A DNA stretch of 64,000 bases from the NCBI RefSeq assembly GCF_039545455.1, contig NZ_CP154467.1, forward strand, positions 1,550,001 to 1,614,000, read 5' to 3'. The position numbers and the translations under genes are program-made. This document shows positions 47,635 to 56,162 of this stretch, piece after piece; the stretch's first letter is position 1; every line of letters starts with the position of its first letter. Source of the stretch: Brucella sp. BE17. GTDB lineage: Bacteria; Pseudomonadota; Alphaproteobacteria; Rhizobiales; Rhizobiaceae. The notes under the pieces were generated by a model. It did no database searches, had not been told where the DNA came from, and saw only the letters and a program-made list of their open reading frames with translations.

Positions 47635-47674
47635 GCTTTTCTCCTCGCATGAACATCACATTCATACAAGCTCA

Positions 47675-48292
47675 TTACCGCGACAGTTCCTTGAGACCGA
47701 GACGAATAAGCTTTGCCGAATCGGCATCGTCACCCGCTTCCCTGAGAGCAGCAGCCACAGCATTTGCAGCCTGATCGCGCGAATACCCAAGATTGGCAAG
47801 GGCTGACACCGCATCCGCCACAGGTGCGGAAGCAGCGCCGGCGCCAAGCTCCTGCTTGAGGCCTATTGTTCCGCTCGCTTCACCCGCAAAGGCCGGGGCC
47901 TTGTTCTTAAGTTCGGTGACGATGCGCTCGGCCACTTTTTTACCGACGCCAGGCGCACGCGAAACCATAGCCAGATCACGCAGCGCGATCGCATTGGCAA
48001 GTTCCGGCGGGGACAAGGTGCCAAGCACCGCGAGTGCCACCTTGGCGCCCACGCCCTGCACATTTTGCAACAGGCGGAACCATTCGCGCTCAAGCTGGGT
48101 GGCAAAACCATAAAGGCGGATCATATCTTCACGCACATATGTCTCGATGAACAAAACGGCTGCTTCACCTATGCCGCCGAGATTACCGAGTGTGCGCGCC
48201 GAGCAAAAAGCGACATAACCGACGCCGTGCACATCGATAATGGCATGATCATCGGCGATTTCGTCGATCACACCCTTTAGCTTGCCGATCAT
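47675..48292 (-). CDS. ruvA: Holliday junction DNA-binding protein RuvA
   Basis: Tetrameric protein that holds the four-way junction open for RuvB. The OB-fold starts [20 protein letters not shown]. The helix-hairpin-helix region reads [18 protein letters not shown] and [17 protein letters not shown]. The mobile RuvB-binding third domain ends the 205 residues ([20 protein letters not shown]). It starts 6 bases after ruvC. Confidence 0.97.
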   Translation of the reverse strand: MIGKLKGVIDEIADDHAIIDVHGVGYVAFCSARTLGNLGGIGEAAVLFIETYVREDMIRLYGFATQLEREWFRLLQNVQGVGAKVALAVLGTLSPPELANAIALRDLAMVSRAPGVGKKVAERIVTELKNKAPAFAGEASGTIGLKQELGAGAASAPVADAVSALANLGYSRDQAANAVAAALREAGDDADSAKLIRLGLKELSR

Positions 48293-48298
48293 TGGAGA

Positions 48299-48820
48299 CT
48301 ACCCCGCTAATAATGCCTGTATGCGGCGCTCACTGACAATGCTTTGCCGATGATGCGCATGACAAATGGCAATAGCCAGCGCGTCAGCGGCATCGCTCGT
48401 ATCAAAGGTTGCGCGCGGCATCAAAACCTTCACCATCATATGGATTTGCTGCTTTTCGCCATGCCCCACCCCGATGACCGCCTTCTTGACCGCATTGGGT
48501 GCATATTCGGCAACGGGCAGCCCTGCCTGCGCGGGCGCAAGCAACGCAATACCGCGCGCCTGCCCAAGCTTGAGCGTCGCAGTCGCATCCTTGTTGACGA
48601 ATGTATGCTCGACCGCTGCTTCATGCGGCATGTGATCGTGCAGAATTTTGGAAAGGCCTTCATGCAACTGGCAAAGTCGTGAGGCCAAATCCATTTCGGC
48701 ATTCGACGTCACAGTTCCCGACGCCACGAAATGCAGCGAATTGCCAAGCGACTCGACCACCCCCCAGCCGGTACGGCGCAGGCCGGGATCGATACCAATG
48801 ATGCGAATCGTTTCTTTCAT
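48299..48820 (-). CDS. ruvC: Holliday junction endonuclease RuvC
   Basis: Dimeric resolvase with an RNase H-like fold. The first catalytic aspartate is in [17 protein letters not shown]. The acidic Glu is in [20 protein letters not shown], and the late His/Asp pair is in [15 protein letters not shown]. The 173-residue length is normal. It is first in the ruvC-ruvA-ruvB cluster. The gene yebC, often placed just before ruvC, is about 11 kb away here. Confidence 0.97.
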   Translation of the reverse strand: MKETIRIIGIDPGLRRTGWGVVESLGNSLHFVASGTVTSNAEMDLASRLCQLHEGLSKILHDHMPHEAAVEHTFVNKDATATLKLGQARGIALLAPAQAGLPVAEYAPNAVKKAVIGVGHGEKQQIHMMVKVLMPRATFDTSDAADALAIAICHAHHRQSIVSERRIQALLAG

Positions 48821-48923
48821 CCGTAAACCCTATCCTCAGACAGGATTACTTGACAGCACAAATGTGAACAAAAGAGAAACATAGCCTCCTGTTCTGGAAA
48901 ATTCAAAGAATTAGAATGGCTTG

Positions 48924-49430
48924 TCAGGAGGCGCCAAAAGCTGTTTTAAGCAAGACGATCTGGTCGGAAACCGGATTGCCGTTCGCGGCATCCTGCATGG
49001 GAGCGATCCGATCAGACGAATTCATTTCCATGCGGCTTATCTGCGCCTGCAACTCCATCGAGCGTTCAACAAGCTGGATAAAGGCCTGAGGCAGTTCATT
49101 CCAGCCGGGCACGCTATCGCCTGCCGACGGCATGTCCAGGCGAACCTTGGCTTTCTCGGCTGCGATCTTGTGGGTAGGCATTTCTCCATTGCGGGCGGCG
49201 CGCTGGAGCAGCAGCCAGGATGCGATCTGCATCAGTCGCGTTGTCAAACGCATCGACTCTTGCGCATAAAGTGCGGCCGCAACCGGTGAAAGATTGCGGG
49301 CCTGCTCACGTCCCTCGCCGTCGAGATAGCACGCGGCTTCCTCCACCATATCCATGCCTCTAACATAGACCGGCTTGAAGCTGTCGGAAAAAAGCCTGTG
49401 ATCGACGAGACTGATCATATTATCCGGCAT
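48924..49430 (-). CDS. rcdA: RcdA-like regulator of CtrA degradation (DUF1465)
   Basis: Small helical adaptor that in Caulobacter helps ClpXP degrade CtrA and other cell-cycle proteins. The family core is readable: DSFKPVYVRGMDMVEEAACY followed by LDGEGREQARNLSP and AALYAQESMRLTTRLMQIAS, then WLLLQRAARNGEM. The C-terminal tail is charged and probably disordered. The start is uncertain. ATG at 49430 (MPDNMISLVDHRLFS) gives 168 residues, close to the family; frames up to 49601 add a poorly conserved leader, and no strong ribosome site decides. It stands alone. Confidence 0.85.
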   Translation of the reverse strand: MPDNMISLVDHRLFSDSFKPVYVRGMDMVEEAACYLDGEGREQARNLSPVAAALYAQESMRLTTRLMQIASWLLLQRAARNGEMPTHKIAAEKAKVRLDMPSAGDSVPGWNELPQAFIQLVERSMELQAQISRMEMNSSDRIAPMQDAANGNPVSDQIVLLKTAFGAS

Positions 49431-49710
49431 CTGACGCTGTTCGCTAACCACTGTTCTTACACCCTGCGTCGCCAAAAATTTGGCGATCATTCTGCTAACC
49501 CGAAACCGGGAAGATCTGTCGAAACGCAATACGATCACGCAAGTGCCCCAGACGGAATAGCCGAGCCTGATGCGTCCACGGGAAACTGCACTTTCATGCA
49601 CCGCTGCGCAAGATCATGTTTAATATTGGGTTAACGACCTGCACCGCTTATCCCAGAACGAGCTGGACAGCGGACGGTTCCATATTGCCGAGAAAACTCC
49701 AAAAAATCAC

Positions 49711-49735
49711 AAAAAAAGAGCCGCAAAGGCGGCTC
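49711..49735 (-). terminator. Leftward terminator with no annotated gene in front
   Basis: The stem GAGCCG / CGGCTC (49718-49735) has an A-run at 49711-49717 that reads as T for leftward transcripts. It lies about 150 bases beyond the opgC terminator. Confidence 0.8.
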
Positions 49736-49883
49736 TCAGGAGTTTAACAGGGAGGCGTCAAACAGAGCGGTAAAACCACTCGGTAAGAATCCAGCCGAAC
49801 TGGATGCCAAAAGGTTTAACATTCTTAACATTAATAAATGGTTAATTTGCTTCTGATTCTTGCTCTTAAAAATAGTTGCACTG

Positions 49884-49908
49884 CAAAAAAAGCCGCCCGA
49901 AGGCGGCT
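49884..49908 (-). terminator. Rho-independent terminator of opgC
   Basis: The stem AGCCGCC / GGCGGCT with a CGAA loop (49891-49908) has a seven-A run on its left, a T-run for leftward transcripts. It begins only a few bases past the opgC stop. Confidence 0.9.
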
Positions 49909-49911
49909 TTT

Positions 49912-51126
49912 CTAAGCATTTTGAGCAATCGCTCGCAGACCAGTGCCTACAGGCAGTTTGACAGGTTCGCTCGCCGGAACCGCTGGCTTGGCGACCGGCT
50001 TCTTGCCCCAGCCAATCGTCGGCAACCATTCAAGGTAATAGGCAAGGGCAAACTGCATGACGATGCCAGTGGATATCAGCAGCGTATCATAGGGCAGACC
50101 GCCGGGGTTGATGAGCTTCATGACCTGCGCAACCATCGCCAGAAGTGTGCCCGCGATAAACACTGGCAAGGAATGCTTGCCTAAGATGGCCAGCGGGTTT
50201 TCAGGTGCCGTGCGGGCCAAGTTGGATAATGTCGGCACGATGGCAATCAGATAAGCCATTGCAAGAACATGAAGCAGACGCGGAGCCGACAAAAACGTCT
50301 TGTCGAAGCCGGTCAGGATCATCGGCAGGCCCATTGAGGCATCGATATGCCATAATGGCAGGCGTACCCAGGCAAGCGACAGCACCAGATAAACCACAGC
50401 GAGTGCAATCAGCAGGGGATGCTTGGGCAGTTCACCACCACGACGGACATGGATGACGCCTGCAATACCGATGGCAAACAGAAACTGCCACGACAACGGG
50501 TTCAGGAACCACACGCCTTCAGTCGGATAATTGATTGGGGCAACATGATAAAGACCGGACAAGAACCACACGGTGCCTGAAACACCCAGCATCAATGGCA
50601 GGCTGATACGCGCCAGAACAAGCAGCATGGGTGTAAGGATCAGCGTCACAGCATACATCGACAGGATGTTGTTATAACCGAGCTGATGTCCCAGAGTGAC
50701 AAGACCGAACAGCGCTTCGACCGGCTGTTTGACGAGCGGACCGATATTGATCTGCGTGAGCAGCTCGGAGTGCTTAAGAAAGATGGCTGCAGCCGCAAAA
50801 ATGGCGATTGTCGCAAGCGTCGTCATCAGGTGTGCCGTGTAAAGCACACCGGCACGCCGCCACATCTTCATGGAAAGCACGAGCTGGTTGCCCGGTGCAA
50901 ACTTGTTGCTATAGGCAAGTGCGATCGCCATGCCGGAGATCAGAACGAAGGCTTCCGCGGAATCTGAAAATCCAAGGTTCTTGTGCGTGAAATGCTCGTA
51001 GATGGTACCGGGCACATGATTGACGAAAATCGTCAACAAAGCCAAAGCACGAAACACATCAATGCGCGTATCGCGCACTTTGGCGATCGGTGTTGGCGTT
51101 CCTTCGTGAGCGGTCGCAATAGTCAT
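49912..51126 (-). CDS. opgC: OpgC-family membrane acyltransferase
   Basis: Multi-span inner-membrane protein of 404 residues expected to succinylate osmoregulated periplasmic (cyclic) glucans. It opens with the family motif RDTRIDVFRALALLTIFVNH followed by VPGTIYEHFTHKNLGFSDSA and EAFVLISGMAIALAY. About ten hydrophobic helices follow. The C-terminus is Pro/Val/Ala-rich and cytoplasmic. OpgC proteins belong to the acyltransferase-3-like superfamily. It is monocistronic. The glucan synthase genes are not in the window. Confidence 0.9.
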   Translation of the reverse strand: MTIATAHEGTPTPIAKVRDTRIDVFRALALLTIFVNHVPGTIYEHFTHKNLGFSDSAEAFVLISGMAIALAYSNKFAPGNQLVLSMKMWRRAGVLYTAHLMTTLATIAIFAAAAIFLKHSELLTQINIGPLVKQPVEALFGLVTLGHQLGYNNILSMYAVTLILTPMLLVLARISLPLMLGVSGTVWFLSGLYHVAPINYPTEGVWFLNPLSWQFLFAIGIAGVIHVRRGGELPKHPLLIALAVVYLVLSLAWVRLPLWHIDASMGLPMILTGFDKTFLSAPRLLHVLAMAYLIAIVPTLSNLARTAPENPLAILGKHSLPVFIAGTLLAMVAQVMKLINPGGLPYDTLLISTGIVMQFALAYYLEWLPTIGWGKKPVAKPAVPASEPVKLPVGTGLRAIAQNA

Positions 51127-51517
51127 TCAGCAGCCTGCCTTTTTTCGTGAAAGCCAGACATGCAAATATCTTGCTCTCAACGTTTAGGTGAAATTCCCAA
51201 CTTTAAGGCCGGGACAACCCACAATCTTAACGGTGTCTTTTCACCTTCGAATTAGGGCCTATATAAGCCTAAATCCTCATTTGGGCTGGTTTGTTCCGAT
51301 CAACTTTCGTTCCAGTGGATAACATAATGCCAGCCCAATCCCGTTGATCGCCACATCTGACAACAACACATGCAAGCTGACGATAGGTGTTTGGGTCTCG
51401 ATGATTGCCGCACATAAACATGTCGAAACAAATAGATAGAGTGTGAGACGTGTTTGGGATAAACAGAACGCCGTCGTTGCCTGAATTCCATCACGTTTTT
51501 CCCGTTAGGCTTGGTTT
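51127..51517. other. 390-base divergent region between opgC and the ThiE-like gene
   Basis: Both promoters should lie here. At 51198-51220 the sequence CAACTTTAAGGCCGGGACA repeats, with small changes, the element at 35997-36019. A 64-codon minus-strand frame (51300-51494) has no coding features and is not accepted. Confidence 0.45.
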
Positions 51518-52183
51518 ATGAACACATCCGCTCCGAAAAATCCTTCCGATCGCTGCCGCCTCGTGCTGGTCACCCCGCCTCTGTCAGACAGCACAAAACT
51601 GGTCACGCTGCTGATGGCGGCGCTATCGGGCGGTGATGTCGCAAGTGTCATTCTGGATACCGGCGATCTGGATGAAGCAACTTTTCAGCTCGTTGCAGAA
51701 AAGGCAGTCCCGATCATTCAGGACAAAGGGGCCGCCGCGATCATTCTCAACGACACGCGCATTGCAGGCCGTGTCGGCGCAGACGGTATTCATATCGAAG
51801 GCAAGGCAGCGGAGCTTGGCGAGGCAATCGAAAAACATGCGCCCAAAATGATCGTCGGCACAGGCAATCTGCGTGATCGACACAGCGCCATGGAGATCGG
51901 TGAATTACAGCCCGACTATATCTTTTTTGGCAAGATCGGTGCTGACAACAAGCCCGAGGCGCATCCGCGCAATCTTTCGCTGGCCCAATGGTGGGCGGAA
52001 CTGGTGGAAATACCGTCCATCGCGCAAGCCGGAAATACATTGGAAAGTGTTATTCCAGCTGCTGAAACGGGTGCGGATTTCGTGGCGCTTGGACGCGCCG
52101 TCTTTGAAGCGGAAAACCCAGCAGAAGCGGTAAGAGAGGCCAACCGGCTGCTCAATGAACACGCGCCGCGTTTTGAAGACTGA
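51518..52183 (+). CDS. Divergent ThiE-like (thiamine phosphate synthase fold) protein
   Basis: TIM-barrel protein of 221 residues resembling thiamine phosphate synthase. Family-like strands are AAAIILNDTRIAGRVGADGI (the LxINDxxxLAxxxxAdGVH region) and PDYIFFGKI, SIAQAG, GADFVALGRAVF. Key catalytic segments are altered, however. The GxHLGQxD motif is GIHIEGKAAEL, and the QxRxK pyrophosphate strand near the N-terminus is replaced by VASVILDTGDLDEATFQLV. It is therefore probably not a genuine ThiE and may bind another phosphate compound. It lies 28 bases ahead of the Sel1-repeat gene and is likely cotranscribed with it. Confidence 0.8.
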   Translation: MNTSAPKNPSDRCRLVLVTPPLSDSTKLVTLLMAALSGGDVASVILDTGDLDEATFQLVAEKAVPIIQDKGAAAIILNDTRIAGRVGADGIHIEGKAAELGEAIEKHAPKMIVGTGNLRDRHSAMEIGELQPDYIFFGKIGADNKPEAHPRNLSLAQWWAELVEIPSIAQAGNTLESVIPAAETGADFVALGRAVFEAENPAEAVREANRLLNEHAPRFED

Positions 52184-52211
52184 TTATCATAAGCGACCAA
52201 GGTCTTAATTC

Positions 52212-53273
52212 ATGCCCGTGAAGAGAAAAATTCTGCTTACAGCCATTTTGACATTCGCATGTCCAGCGCTGCCTGCTCTGGCATCCAGCGAACCGGCACA
52301 AAGTCAAAACGGAACTCTTGCGGGCGCTGATAAGAATAATAAGGGTGACAAACCCGGCAAGTCTGCAGTCCCCGCCATGCTGCCGCAACCGGCGACCACC
52401 GGGCCAATGCCGGCCATTGATCCAAAACGTTTTGGCGACAGACCTGCGGACGAGGCCTTTGGTGCCTTTCAGCGGGGGCTTTATCTGACGGCTTTCAACC
52501 TAGCCAAACCGCAGGCTGAAAAAGGCGATCCCGCGTCCCAAACCCTCATTGCCGAGATTTATGCGCGCGGCATGGGCGTTCCCGCCGATCAGAAACTGGC
52601 GGCCGAGTGGTATGGCAAGGCGGCCGAGAACGGCGTCACCGAAGCGCAGTTTCGCTATGCGGCCCTGCTGCTTCAAGGAACCTATGTCAAAAAAGACAAT
52701 AAGAAAGCGGAAGAACTGATGCATAAGGCAGCCGAGGGCGGCAATGCCATGGCGCAGTTCAATTATGGCCAGATACTGATGCAGAGACATCCCGGCATGC
52801 CAGGTCTTGATCTCGCTTATCCCTGGTTTGAAAAAGCCGCAGAAGCAAAGCTTGCCGATGGCGAATATGCGTTGAGCCAGATTTATGCAAATGGTACCGA
52901 AAAGATTACGCGCGATGAAAAAAAAGCCCGCGAATACCTGATCCTTGCAGCGCGAAAAGGCTATGATACGGCGCAGTTTGACCTTGGCCGCTGGCTGGTC
53001 GAAGGGCGTGGTGGCGATCGTGATTATGATCAGGGTTTTCGCTGGACGCAATTGGCCGCAAACCGCGGCATGGTCATGGCTCAGGCCTGGCTGGCACGCC
53101 TTTACCGCGACGGGCTTGGCACGGAAGGCGACAGCGTGAAAGCCGCAGCTTGGTATATTCTCGCCCAGCGCGCAGGATTTCGGGCGCATGATCTCAACGA
53201 CATGATGGATGGGCTCAGCGACGAGCAGATCAAGCAAGCCATTGAAACCGCCAACAATCTGCGCATTCGCTGA
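52212..53273 (+). CDS. Secreted Sel1-repeat (TPR-like) protein
   Basis: Periplasmic protein of 353 residues with a signal peptide (MPVKRKILLTAILTFACPAL, cut after PALA). A disordered Lys/Gly/Pro stretch to about residue 70 is followed by about six Sel1-like repeats: GDPASQTLIAEIYARGMGVP, GVTEAQFRYAALLLQGTYVK, GNAMAQFNYGQILMQ, LADGEYALSQIYANG, GYDTAQFDLGRWLVEGRGG and GMVMAQAWLARLYRDGLG. Such repeats bind partner proteins, and some rhizobial members regulate exopolysaccharide (ExoR). Which partner applies here is unknown. It forms a likely operon with the ThiE-like gene. Confidence 0.88.
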   Translation: MPVKRKILLTAILTFACPALPALASSEPAQSQNGTLAGADKNNKGDKPGKSAVPAMLPQPATTGPMPAIDPKRFGDRPADEAFGAFQRGLYLTAFNLAKPQAEKGDPASQTLIAEIYARGMGVPADQKLAAEWYGKAAENGVTEAQFRYAALLLQGTYVKKDNKKAEELMHKAAEGGNAMAQFNYGQILMQRHPGMPGLDLAYPWFEKAAEAKLADGEYALSQIYANGTEKITRDEKKAREYLILAARKGYDTAQFDLGRWLVEGRGGDRDYDQGFRWTQLAANRGMVMAQAWLARLYRDGLGTEGDSVKAAAWYILAQRAGFRAHDLNDMMDGLSDEQIKQAIETANNLRIR

Positions 53274-53479
53274 GTTTCCGGCAAAGTCTGCCGCCTGAAA
53301 ACGTCTCTTTTTGCGCACAGGCTTGCGCAAAGCGGCTTTTTGTGGTCTTGGAAGCACCGATTATCGCAGTTCGCATATAAGGCGCGCGAGCAATCACCGG
53401 ATGAAAGTCGGATGGTTGCCCCTTTTGCCATTGTGCATCGAACCGCAATTGGTTTCACATTCATTTCCGGATCAAACTC

Positions 53480-54040
53480 ATGAAGATCAATGGTAACGAA
53501 ATCCGCCCCGGCAACGTCATCGAACATGACGGCGGGCTTTGGGCTGCTGTCAAGACCAATGCCGTCAAGCCCGGCAAGGGCGGCGCCTACAATCAGGTCG
53601 AACTGAAAAATCTCATCACCGGCACCAAGCTCAACGAGCGTTTCCGTGCAGCTGAAACCGTCGAGCGCGTGCGCCTTGAGCAGAAGGATTTTTCCTTCCT
53701 TTACGAGCAGGGCGATGCGCTGATTTTCATGGACACCGAATCCTACGAACAGCTCGAACTCCAGAAGGATTTCGTTGGCGACCGCGCGGCCTTTTTGCAA
53801 GATGGCATGATGGTGACGGTCGAACTCTATGAAGAAAAGCCAATCGGCATTCGTTTGCCCGATCAGGTTACGCTGGCAATCACCGAAGCCGACCCAGTCG
53901 TCAAGGGCCAGACTGCCGCTTCTTCCTACAAGCCAGCCGTTCTTGAAAACGGTATCCGCATTCTGGTTCCGCCCTTCATCGCATCAGGCGAACGTGTGAT
54001 CGTGGACACCAACGAGCTGACCTATATCAGCCGCGCCTGA
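53480..54040 (+). CDS. efp: Elongation factor P
   Basis: Translation factor that rescues ribosomes stalled at polyproline. The N-terminal KOW-like domain reads [20 protein letters not shown]. The modifiable lysine is Lys33 in [11 protein letters not shown], with the flanking PGKG typical of the beta-lysylated type. The OB domains follow ([20 protein letters not shown] and [20 protein letters not shown]). The 186-residue length is normal. Proteins with proline-rich spacers such as TonB, TolA and CpoB in this window would be clients. No modification enzyme gene is adjacent. Confidence 0.97.
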   Translation: MKINGNEIRPGNVIEHDGGLWAAVKTNAVKPGKGGAYNQVELKNLITGTKLNERFRAAETVERVRLEQKDFSFLYEQGDALIFMDTESYEQLELQKDFVGDRAAFLQDGMMVTVELYEEKPIGIRLPDQVTLAITEADPVVKGQTAASSYKPAVLENGIRILVPPFIASGERVIVDTNELTYISRA

Positions 54041-54172
54041 TTTTTCTGCGGTTTTATAACCGCGTGTCAAAATTTTGCGGCGCCTTTCAATACGGCGCTG
54101 CAGTCCGACATCCGGTTCACGGGTGCCGCGACGGTTCTTTCTCAGATTGCTCAATTTTAAAGGACGATTCCG

Positions 54173-54964
54173 ATGGCTCGTTCAGCCCTCCTCAATGTTA
54201 TGGTTCAGGCCGCCATGAAGGCCGGACGCAGCCTCGCGCGCGATTTTGGCGAAGTGCAGAATCTGCAGGTTTCGCTCAAAGGTCCCGGCGATTATGTCAG
54301 CCAGGCGGACCGCCGCGCCGAAAAACTCATCTATACGGAATTGAGCCGCGCCCGCCCGGATTTTGGCTTTCTGATGGAAGAGTCGGGCGAAGTGGAAAGC
54401 AAGGACGGTCAGCATCGCTGGCTGGTCGATCCGCTCGACGGCACCACAAACTTCCTGCACGGCATCCCGGTTTTTGCAGTCTCCATCGCATTGGAGCGTC
54501 AGGGCCAGATCGTAGCCGGTGTGATCTATAATCCAGCCATGGACGAACTTTATACCGCAGAACGCGGCGGTGGCGCATTTCTCAATGATCGCCGCCTGCG
54601 CGTGGCCGCCCGAAACAAGCTGGTGGATTGTGTGATCGGCACCGGCATTCCGCATCTCGGACGCGGACATCATGGTCACTATCTGGTCGAACTGCGCAAC
54701 ATCATGGCCGAAACGGCAGGTGTGCGCCGCATCGGCTCGGCCTCGCTCGATCTTGCCTATGTTGCAGCCGGTCGTCTCGACGGTTTCTGGGAAGATGGCC
54801 TCAACCCATGGGATGTGGGTGCCGCCATGTTGATGATCCGCGAAGCTGGTGGTTTCGTCTCCGACAAGGTCGGCGGACAAGACATCTTTGACAAGAAGAG
54901 CATTGTTGCCGGCAATGAAGCCATTCACGCAGCACTTTTGAAAACACTGCGCAAGCCGATCTGA
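54173..54964 (+). CDS. suhB: Inositol monophosphatase family protein SuhB
   Basis: Magnesium-dependent phosphatase of the IMPase family, 263 residues. The metal site motifs are FLMEESGE, WLVDPLDGTTNFLHGIPVFA and WEDGLNPWDVGAAMLMIREA. SuhB of E. coli also takes part in transcription antitermination at rRNA operons; whether this copy does is not visible. AAAGGACG lies ahead of the ATG. A strong terminator follows at 54993. The efp-suhB order is common in rhizobia. Confidence 0.95.
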   Translation: MARSALLNVMVQAAMKAGRSLARDFGEVQNLQVSLKGPGDYVSQADRRAEKLIYTELSRARPDFGFLMEESGEVESKDGQHRWLVDPLDGTTNFLHGIPVFAVSIALERQGQIVAGVIYNPAMDELYTAERGGGAFLNDRRLRVAARNKLVDCVIGTGIPHLGRGHHGHYLVELRNIMAETAGVRRIGSASLDLAYVAAGRLDGFWEDGLNPWDVGAAMLMIREAGGFVSDKVGGQDIFDKKSIVAGNEAIHAALLKTLRKPI

Positions 54965-54992
54965 TTCCTGCACTTCATCGCTTATGCTATTT

Positions 54993-55020
54993 CAGCACGC
55001 CACCGGCGTGCTGTTTTTTT
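54993..55020 (+). terminator. Rho-independent terminator of suhB
   Basis: The stem CAGCACGC / GCGTGCTG around CACCG is followed by eight T, about 30 bases after the suhB stop. Confidence 0.92.
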
Positions 55021-55122
55021 GCCTTTATTTTTTATGTCATTATTTTTTATCTCTGGGCGATTCCGCTTCGCCCCTTAATGCAGTAGGCTCACCCGCAAAC
55101 ACCTGACCACGGAGCGGAATGG

Positions 55123-56160
55123 ATGAGCGATCTGAAGGACACAAGAGACCATCTTGACGGGACGCACGATTACGATCCCTACAGCCTTTCAAGCCCACGC
55201 CTCGTCATCCTCACCATGGTTATCTTTCTCATCATCGTTGGCTTTCTGGCCGCAATTCTGATGCGGCAGATCCACACGTTCTTCGTCACCAATCCCGGCC
55301 TCAACGGCCTTATCTTTGGGGTACTTCTGGTCGGCATATTGCTTGCCTTCGGGCAGGTGTTAAGGCTTCTGCCGGAAATTCGCTGGGTCAATTCCTTCCG
55401 CGACGGGGACCGGGAGGGCATCGAGCGCAAGCCTGCGCTGCTCGCGCCCATGCGTGCATTGATCGGACGCCGCCAGTCGATGGCGCTTTCGACCACGACC
55501 TTGCGTTCCATTCTCGACTCCATTGCCACGCGCCTCGATGAAAGCCGCGATATTTCACGCTATCTCATCGGACTTCTGGTATTCCTTGGCCTGCTCGGGA
55601 CCTTCTGGGGCCTGCTTGAAACGGTGGGTTCCATCGGCCGCACCATCCAGACGCTTGATCCCGGTTCGGGCAGCACAAATGATGTGCTCGATTCGCTCAA
55701 GGCCGGATTGCAGGCACCGCTTTCGGGCATGGGCACCGCTTTCTCTTCTTCGCTGTTCGGTCTTTCCGGCTCGCTTATTCTGGGCTTCCTCGATCTGCAG
55801 GCGGGCCGTGCACAAAACCGTTTTTATACCGAACTTGAAAATTGGCTTTCATCCGTCACCGATCTTGGTTCGGACGCCGCCACCGTGCACAGCAATGCCG
55901 AAGAGCTTCGCCTGCTCTCCGACCGGCTCCAAGCGACACAAGGCAGCGATACATCTTCCGCCCAGCGCACCAGTGCGGCACTGGCCAATCTCGCCGAAGG
56001 TATTCAGGGACTGGTCAAGAATATGCGTAGCGAACAGCAGCTGATGCGTGACTGGGTGGAAAAGCAGGCGGATGAGCAGCAGGCCGTCCGCGAGACGCTG
56101 GAGCGGCTTTCAAACGCGATTGGCGAACAGCGCAGCGAGCGCAAAGACGAGGCACGCTGA
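55123..56160 (+). CDS. MotA/TolQ/ExbB-like proton-channel protein, uncharacterised
   Basis: Integral membrane protein of 345 residues with four helices: about residues 28-50, 64-85, 146-168 and 205-228. The third contains the channel-type motif YLIGLLVFLGLLGTFWGLLE, like GLFGTVWGIM in ExbB/TolQ. The loop SGMGTAFSSSLFGLSGSLI is like MotA/ExbB helix 4. A long coiled-coil C-terminal part (about 250-345) is unusual for ExbB and TolQ. It begins about 100 bases after the suhB terminator and is followed 2 bases later by an OmpA/MotB-like gene, so the two form a stator-like pair. It is not a flagellar MotA: length and loops differ and no flagellar genes are near. Confidence 0.88.
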   Translation: MSDLKDTRDHLDGTHDYDPYSLSSPRLVILTMVIFLIIVGFLAAILMRQIHTFFVTNPGLNGLIFGVLLVGILLAFGQVLRLLPEIRWVNSFRDGDREGIERKPALLAPMRALIGRRQSMALSTTTLRSILDSIATRLDESRDISRYLIGLLVFLGLLGTFWGLLETVGSIGRTIQTLDPGSGSTNDVLDSLKAGLQAPLSGMGTAFSSSLFGLSGSLILGFLDLQAGRAQNRFYTELENWLSSVTDLGSDAATVHSNAEELRLLSDRLQATQGSDTSSAQRTSAALANLAEGIQGLVKNMRSEQQLMRDWVEKQADEQQAVRETLERLSNAIGEQRSERKDEAR

Positions 56161-56162
56161 TC

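Larger units (their letters stand above)
49431..49911. other. 480-base region between opgC and rcdA with two leftward terminators
   Basis: Two strong leftward terminators (49711-49735 and 49884-49908) bound about 150 bases. On the minus strand this interval holds a 31-codon frame (about 49833 down to 49736, MLRMLNLLASSSAGFLPSGF...) preceded by an AT-rich stretch. It could encode a small RNA or micro-peptide. The right part up to 49711 is the leader of rcdA. Confidence 0.45.

Noticed and set aside
51300..51494. 64-codon minus-strand frame between opgC and the ThiE-like gene
   Set aside because: Composition rich in Cys, His, Arg and Ser without pattern, no ribosome site, and it lies in a divergent promoter region.
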